A stretch of DNA of 64,000 nucleotides from Corythoichthys intestinalis (lineage: Eukaryota > Chordata > Actinopteri > Syngnathiformes > Syngnathidae): positions 23,898,501 to 23,962,500 of the forward strand of contig NC_080401.1 of assembly GCF_030265065.1 (NCBI RefSeq). Reading direction: 5' to 3'. Under the pieces are notes generated by a model. The model had not been told where the DNA came from and did no database searches. It saw only the letters and a list, made by a program, of their open reading frames with translations. This document shows, piece by piece, positions 40,999 to 64,000 of the stretch. Each line of letters begins with the position of its first letter. Position 1 is the stretch's first letter. The translations under genes were made by a program, and so were the position numbers.

Positions 40999-41628
40999 GT
41001 GGCTTTTCATGATGACAGGAAAGGTTCTCGGTGAACCTGAGGTCATGCATTGAGAAAGTCATAAGCCCCCTAACAACAAACACTCGCTGAAATAAGGCAA
41101 CATTGATGAACTTTGCAGGTGGTTGTAACTTTTTCACCTTAACATTCCGTTTGGCACTTTTTACATTGTTGGCTGACTGATCTTTTGGAAAAATTTCAAT
41201 CACAAGTTGTTTTCCTAAACACTCAGTGACGCTGAGAGATCATCAAGGTGATCAGGAAGAAAGGAATGTTAGTGCCATCTGCTCAGCTCATTAGAAAAAA
41301 CATACGCACATACACACACACTGCAGGAGGCAGAAATGTTTTCATCTTTATTTTAAGTTTAGTTGTTTCATCTCAACAATTTGTAGGTGGTTTTTAAATT
41401 TGTAATGTTTAAACACATCTGTCATGCTTTTTAGAACATGTCGTACTGTATATAATATTACGCTAACACAACCATAACGTGATGCATGTGTTCATGAAAA
41501 TCTGAGCATTATCCTTTCCTGGAATTCCGACAGAGGGGGATGAGTGCTACAATTGGGGATGACAGTCGTGGGGATGTGTTGTTGATGTTTTTTGGTGACT
41601 TTATATATATATATATAATTATGGACGA

Positions 41629-41726
41629 CCAATGGGTATAAAAGCCAAATCAGGGGGAGGAGATAGTAAGTCTTACATTGAAGCAGGTTTTCAGAAAGCG
41701 AACAAGAGGAATACACATACTGCAGC
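41629..41726 (+). promoter_or_regulatory. comp: comp core promoter and 5' UTR
   Basis: A CCAAT box (41629-41633) lies directly before a TATAAAA box (41637-41643), placing transcription start near 41667 and leaving a 5' UTR of about 60 nt before the ATG at 41727. An AT dinucleotide run (about 41602-41616) lies just upstream. A TATA promoter fits a strongly tissue-regulated matrix gene. Confidence 0.75.
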
Positions 41727-58101
<16,375 letters not shown>

Positions 58102-58489
58102 AAAAAATGACCTGCAAGCGATTGGAAAACCACCACAGAATGAATTCAGATCTCAGACTGATGTATAAGAATAAGCTTATCAGAGGAAATCTCAAAAGGA
58201 TATTCAACACTTTTAAAAAAAAAAAAATTATTGGTTTTAGGTTGTCACAAACTGAATGATGCATGGGGTCTTTTGTTATCATTACGGGCATGTTCTCCAA
58301 AAAATAGAATTCTGAGGGAAAGTCCATTTATTTAAAAAATGTGTTTTAGAAAGTAAAACATATTATACATGCGGTCTAATGTTTCAAGCCTTTACGTTTC
58401 AATTCTGATTATTGCAGAAAATATTTTTGGGGCGTGGCCCACAAAAAAATGATCTTGAACATCAAACGTTAGCCTAAAAGTGTATCAAA

Positions 58490-58790
58490 ATAATATGCAC
58501 TCAATACTTTATTGGGCATCCTCTTGCAAGATTAAGAGTGAGATTATCCTTTGGCACAGTTCAGGTGTTATAATAGTTCAAATTGCGGATGTTCTGTTTT
58601 CTCATCTTCCATTTCACAATCAAATCAAGCAGGTTTGCAGGCCAATCAACTACTGTTATTTCATGGCTATTAGTAGTTTTGGCTTCATGGGCAGGTGCCA
58701 AATTCTGCTGGAAACTAAAATCATTCACTGCAAAAGGTTTGTTGCAGCATAAAGTCCTCTGGCATAACCATCAACACAAATAGTGGCTTG
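58490..58790 (-). pseudogene. Degraded Tc1-like fragment after comp
   Basis: Aligns by eye with the C-terminal part of the 5397-6982 Tc1 (minus strand): GCACTCAATACTT, GTTTTGGCTTCATGGGCAGG, GGTGCCAAATTCTGCTGGAA. Heavily diverged, no ends. It falls in the presumed comp 3' UTR. Confidence 0.6.
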
Positions 58791-59328
58791 AAATATTTGA
58801 CGTTATGTGTGGTGACCCAATATAACATACTGTAAAGTTTCATAATGAAACACTTGAAAATTACTTTCGTGTGATTCGCTTTTATTTGGCATGCACCTCT
58901 ATGATTTAAGATGCTAAATAATTGATTAATTTCAATTTTGTTTTGGCATAATTGAGTTAATATACACTGATTTGTCAGACTCTTCTTTTAAGAACAGTTT
59001 TCTGGTTTGTTTCAGGCAAAACTGTTTCCAGAGCCCATTCCCCCCCCCCCCCCCCCCCCAATTGTATGTAATTTACAAACAAGCTAAAAATTGTTACACC
59101 ATATTGTTAAAAGATAACCTTAACAACTAAAGAACACCGTCTTCCACTGTTATGCACGTATGAACAAATATGACATGCTTGTGGCACTTTTTTCTTCTCA
59201 CTCAATAGTATTTACACTATAATCATTAACATTCCACATTTTTGTGTTTAAGATGATAGGTAAAAGTTAAGATTTTAAGCATTAACAAAATTGAATTCGT
59301 CAATATTCATGTTTTACATTGCATTCCA

Positions 59329-59334
59329 AATAAA
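59329..59334 (+). terminator. comp poly(A) signal candidate
   Basis: AATAAA about 1.2 kb past the comp stop. The intervening 3' UTR would include the degraded Tc1 piece at 58490-58790. An earlier weak site cannot be excluded. Confidence 0.4.
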
Positions 59335-59349
59335 ACTCAAAAATAAGTC

Positions 59350-62300
59350 TCAGGTCAAGTTTTAGAACTGACAATAAGGGACTACCGAAGTTTCTTCCTG
59401 GACAAAAAAACGGATTACCTACAGTATGTTGAGGTGAAAGCAGGGTTACAATATGTTTCTATTATGGTTCTAATTTATTACTCTTTTGCAGTGGCACAAT
59501 ATTGAAATAATCTAAATTGTTTGGACAAAGAACCTCTGAAAAAAGGTGAGCTTCTCTTTTATAAATGTGGCAAGTAAATTGCTTTGAATTTAGGAAACTG
59601 TGAAACTGATCATGGCTAGGCAGGCGATCAACACCACTAAAATCTCTGATCCTAGAATAAACCCTGGGTCTGGTGCCACTGCCAATGCAATTGGAGGAAT
59701 ACAAATAATGTATATGAAAAATCTGAGAAATAACATTTTAAAACAATAATTTAATAAAAACATATACATTACTGTGTATATATCTTTTTTCATTAAACAA
59801 GTTTAACATGAACTACTTCCTTTGGAACCCATAGGCAACGATATGTCTGCAATTAATTAATGTAATTAATCAGCCCTGAGACAAAAAAAATTGGAAATAG
59901 GGCTCTGAGGATCGCTGCGTGTGACTACATCCCTAGATTATACCTACCAAAATTTCTGATCCGTCCATGAATAATAAGTCACAATTAGGGGGGGGGGGGG
60001 GGGGGGAGTAAAGCACGGCGTGATGTTTTGACTGTGAGCAGGTTTGTGAGATATTGGGGACAACAGGCATCAAAGTGTTAAAAACCCAAAATTAATGATG
60101 AAAAACTTCTGATCGCAACAAGAAATCTGAAACATGCGCTTTAAGTAACAAACGTGTCCATTTTTTTTTTTAACTCAACAGCTTTTAGTGGAAATCAAAA
60201 TGAACATTTGACAAGCATGCAGATATCCAAAATAATCTTTCAGATTTGCATTCATAAATACAGATTACAAAAAGACAATGTACAGCAGGGCGGAATCATC
60301 ATGCATGTTCACAGCAACACGCTGCCATGTTGAGTTTTGCAGTCAGCGCATTTTGCAAATCAAGACTATGTGCAGAAAAATGTGTCGTCCACATTCAATT
60401 TAATTGACATTTTTCTTTCAGTTTATAAACAAACGGTCACATTAGGAGAATCACATGGCAACAAATAAATACCTACAGTTTCTTTACTACAACTTACAGG
60501 ACAACAGTGATAAAATGCTAATCGCACTAGAAGCTTTAAGGGGAACTTAAACTGCATTTTTCAGAAGCCTTCTACACTTTTCAATGAACTGTAGTACTTT
60601 TAGAAAAACCCGTGCAATTAAAGGGACCATTTATTCAGACCAAAAGAACGTACACGCGATAAGGATGGACTGAAGTATACCTTGATGACACAGAAAGCCT
60701 TTCTCTGCTCTTTGAGATAGTTCAATCTAATATACTTTGAAGCCAAAATATGCATGTTGTGCCAACTAGTTCTGCAGGTCAAGAACATCTCCAACCAAAG
60801 AATGCAGAGAAGCCAAAAGATCAAGAAATCAATACTTTGAGGTGGTCTGTCCACCTTGCACTTTTTATCCAGTTCCCTGAAGAGTTGCTCTTTGCTATCA
60901 TCAGCATTTCACCACAACCATCAAATATTGCAAAATTCATACGTGATCTCGTGAATGGGCTCCCCTCTTCAAAAGATTAAGGACAAAATGTGGAGTAGTA
61001 AATAAATTAGCTTTTGTGAAACCATATAGGTTTCCATTCTCTTAACTTCAAAGTGGTATTAGCTGCCAAACTTGTCTGTTCCAAATTATGCATTCATTCA
61101 TAAATTCTATCAGCTATCTGAAGAGCACCATCAGTGTTGACACAATAAAAACCTCTCTTGCAAATACACCCTGGCCTTACTATTTTCTCCAACAGAACGC
61201 ATCCTGTGTAGCAAGATTCAGATATAAAGCGTGCTGTTGTGACATCATAAACAGTTTCTACTAACTTCATAGTTAGATTGTAGCACTGTAATCGGGCAGT
61301 TTGTGTCTTGGTAATTCTCTATCCAAGACTTTTTTTTTTAATTTGCAGTCTTACTTAAACAGATAACCACAACATAAAGCTTGAGGTGTTTTGGTGTAAG
61401 TGTATGTGGAGGGGGCTAAAAGACCTACAAGAATTACATTCGGAGTTACGTTCCTTTACAACACAAGAGCACAAGCTGCACCAAAGTAAGCCCTTTCTAT
61501 ATTTGCATCCCCTAAAATCTCCACAGATAAAAAACCAACGACTACAGGACAAGCCGAAATATAGTTTACAAAAGAAAAATAGAGAGTTCATCTTTTTTTC
61601 CCCACGTGAAAATATCTCCGGAGTATACATCTGGTTTGAAACAGTCAGCATTCAAATCAGGCAAATAATCCCTGCTCAAAAGCCAGGAAGTCACAAATAA
61701 AGTGCGAAGCAACTAGAAGACAAAACATTGCACAAAAACCGGTAAGGATTGAACAAAACACATCACACGGCCCAAAACCTTAACATGAAAGGCAACAATA
61801 CAGAAAAATAAAAACAAATCAAAACAACAATCATATCGGATGTCACTTGAGCATAGATAGAGCAAAAAGTGATAGTGTACACGGGATACAAATCTGCTTA
61901 TTGTGTATTAGGTCATGCGGCCTATTGGAACGCAGAAGCTTCAGGTCCACTAACGCAAAACAAACAGTCAGTGCACATGCCAAACTGCCATCTCTGTGTC
62001 CATTTCTTCGCCGAGTCTATAACGCTCAAAGGTCGGACACATTTCTCTTAGGCGAAAAGGTGCTTATAAGCGGTGAGATGCTACAGCAGGAAGCGAAAGA
62101 TCAAAACGGAAGGATGAATGTGGATCAGAGTCCTCGTGCCATTTGGCAACTAGGATACTTCCTAACTTAGTACATTCTTTTATGAGTCATGAAATAGCAT
62201 AATACAGACTTGGAGGTCACTGAACAGGGGACAGAATTAACTGCTGCACAGGAGAAACCCTACATGCATCCCTCGAGACTTTATGACAGCATTGTTACAC

Positions 62301-64000
62301 CTAGTTATCAAGGCCTCCGGTAAGAGGTTTGAACCGTCAGATTTTTCATGCATTTTGTTTCCGCTATAGTGTATATGTACAAGGTACAATAAGGATTATT
62401 GAGCATTACAGACAGAAACGACGGGAGACGTTCTAAAGGCTGCCATTGTTCATCTTGAAAGACAAAGGCAAGGAACATGTCTTAAGAAAAATCCAGCTTA
62501 GGTTTTCTTTACATGTCTAGGCTTTTTGTCCCAAAAACGATTGCATCAAGTGTAAAGTTAAAGGGGTTCAGTGGGCAAAATATTTATTACTGGATAACAG
62601 GTCATGCATTGCTTCATGCCGATGCGCAGTTATAGCTCTTGGTCCTCAATGACTGTGATGTTGAACAATCATATCTATTCCATCAAGGTGATGCTGCATA
62701 AACATGATCTTGAGCAACTGCATCTTGCCGAAGCACACTTTTCCAATTCTTTTTTGTGTGCTTGAACACTATCTCGATTGGCCTTAGCAATCTAAAAGGA
62801 CTAATGTCAAACTTGCGTTCCTTCTAAAGCAACATTAACAAGCAGCTAGCCTCCAAAGCACTTGAGGACCCAACACATGCTCCAGTATTTACCATAATAT
62901 ACCATAGTAAAACAGCTCAGTGGATGGAAATTGGGACTTAACAGACTTTCTACTGAAATATGCCAGACTGCATGTGGAAACCCAAGATGGATCTTTCCTT
63001 TCAACACCATGTTTTAGTCTCGTTTGCATAGGAACCACATGTCTGTTCACAGAACAGCAGACCCATGCTTAAACAGTAAGAAGACTGCAGTGACACCCAC
63101 ATGATCGTGGAGCCGGCACACGATCCCAAGAGTTGAGCAATAAGCACAAATGATCAGCATGTCTGTACACAAATGCAAGAATATACAAAACAAGGTCACA
63201 CTGCGCAAGAAACAACTCTCAGGGAAACTCTGACAAAAGGCCACCATGGGTCGTTTTCAGCTCAGTCTGAATATAGAGCGAGCTGATGTTACTGTAGTTA
63301 GATAAACTCTTTGTAAACATTAATTGGAACATCTGTAAACAGTTCTTGAATTGACCATATCCCTGATTGTTTAGTGACCATTCTTGTTGGTTACAACATG
63401 AAATGGAAATCTGTCTGGTGAAAAATGGCCCATTATATAATGTACATCTAAATATGCTAAATGTTTCTAAGAAAGACCGTTTTATCCAGGCCTTTCAGTT
63501 TCCTATGTGAAGAAACTCTCAATAGAGGTAATATAAATATTTTCTAAGAATTGCACATTGGTATGAAAACGCCCATTGGCATGCGCAGTCTGCCTACTGT
63601 GGTTACGTTGATCAGTGTTTTTGTTAGAGCTTCCCTTTTAAGGAGCAAAAAGCCTCCCCATATTTGCAGTTCACTTTTGACCACGCCCCCCCCATCCACT
63701 TCATAAAACACCAATAATGTGGCTATAAAGTGTACCGCTACAAAATACAGTACATTGATTTGTCAGACCTTACACAACATAATCACAAAAAGCACTGAAC
63801 AAAACATATGCCTCTGTCAAATACGATAAAATGTTACAAGAAGTTATGAAAATATAACGTTAGACACTTAACAGTAGAATACTCATGTAAGGCAAAATCA
63901 GGTGATTTTCACAGTGACGACTTCAAAAAGATTTAGGATTAGAGTTAGTCGGTTTAAAAACAGACAGCTTCCTTCCCTGAAAGACCAGTCTGTTGGCTTT
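59350..64000. other. Repeat-poor region, possible 3' UTR of a convergent gene
   Basis: No exon, tRNA, SINE or transposon is recognised in about 4.6 kb, unlike the rest of the window. It has homopolymer runs (C at about 59041-59059 just before, G at about 59990-60006). Minus-strand AATAAA occurs at 60635-60630. In human the gene beyond COMP, converging on it, is CRTC1 (established knowledge), so a long minus-strand 3' UTR is possible. No CRTC1 coding motif is seen, so this is inference only. Confidence 0.3.

Noticed and set aside
61386-61700. 104-codon plus-strand frame in the repeat-poor right end
   Set aside because: No recognisable domain, no neighbouring exon signals; consistent with chance in non-coding DNA.

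Overview
The window is vertebrate nuclear DNA from a ray-finned (teleost) fish. It holds four spliced host genes with GT-AG introns, set in sequence crowded with fish-type transposons: several Tc1 families, hAT elements and MITEs, PIF/Harbinger, an L2-like LINE and V-SINE-like repeats. The species cannot be named from the sequence. There is no bacterial, phage or organellar content.

Layout. (1) 1-5.3 kb: 5' part of slc35e1 on the minus strand (exon 1 at 4875-5202, exon 2 at 1168-1238; the rest lies left of the window). Its first intron carries two hAT elements whose target duplications overlap. (2) 5.4-12 kb: intergenic, with a decayed Tc1, MITEs and a V-SINE. (3) 12.04-14.85 kb: smim7 on the minus strand, five small coding exons encoding exactly 75 aa. 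(4) 15-21 kb: transposon bed with a three-layer nest (hAT > Harbinger > LINE). (5) 21.73-37.64 kb: tmem38a (TRIC-A) on the plus strand, six coding exons, 291 aa, introns full of transposons. (6) 38-41.6 kb: another Tc1, a TIR element and a 475-bp inverted repeat. (7) 41.6-59.3 kb: comp (cartilage oligomeric matrix protein, thrombospondin-5) on the plus strand, TATA and CCAAT boxes followed by 19 coding exons, 746 aa. (8) 59.1-64 kb: no gene or transposon recognised. This is strikingly repeat-poor and may be a long 3' UTR of a convergent gene.

Relationships. The genes are not an operon. slc35e1 (putative sugar/nucleotide-sugar-type transporter), smim7 (small membrane protein), tmem38a (SR/ER monovalent cation channel) and comp (secreted pentameric matrix protein) are separate transcription units. 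The order and strands slc35e1(-), smim7(-), tmem38a(+) match human 19p13.11 as I recall it, with MED26 missing from between the first two. comp lies further along the same human band. I found no novel host system. The most informative content is the transposon stratigraphy: many insertions still have readable target duplications, so their order of arrival can be told.
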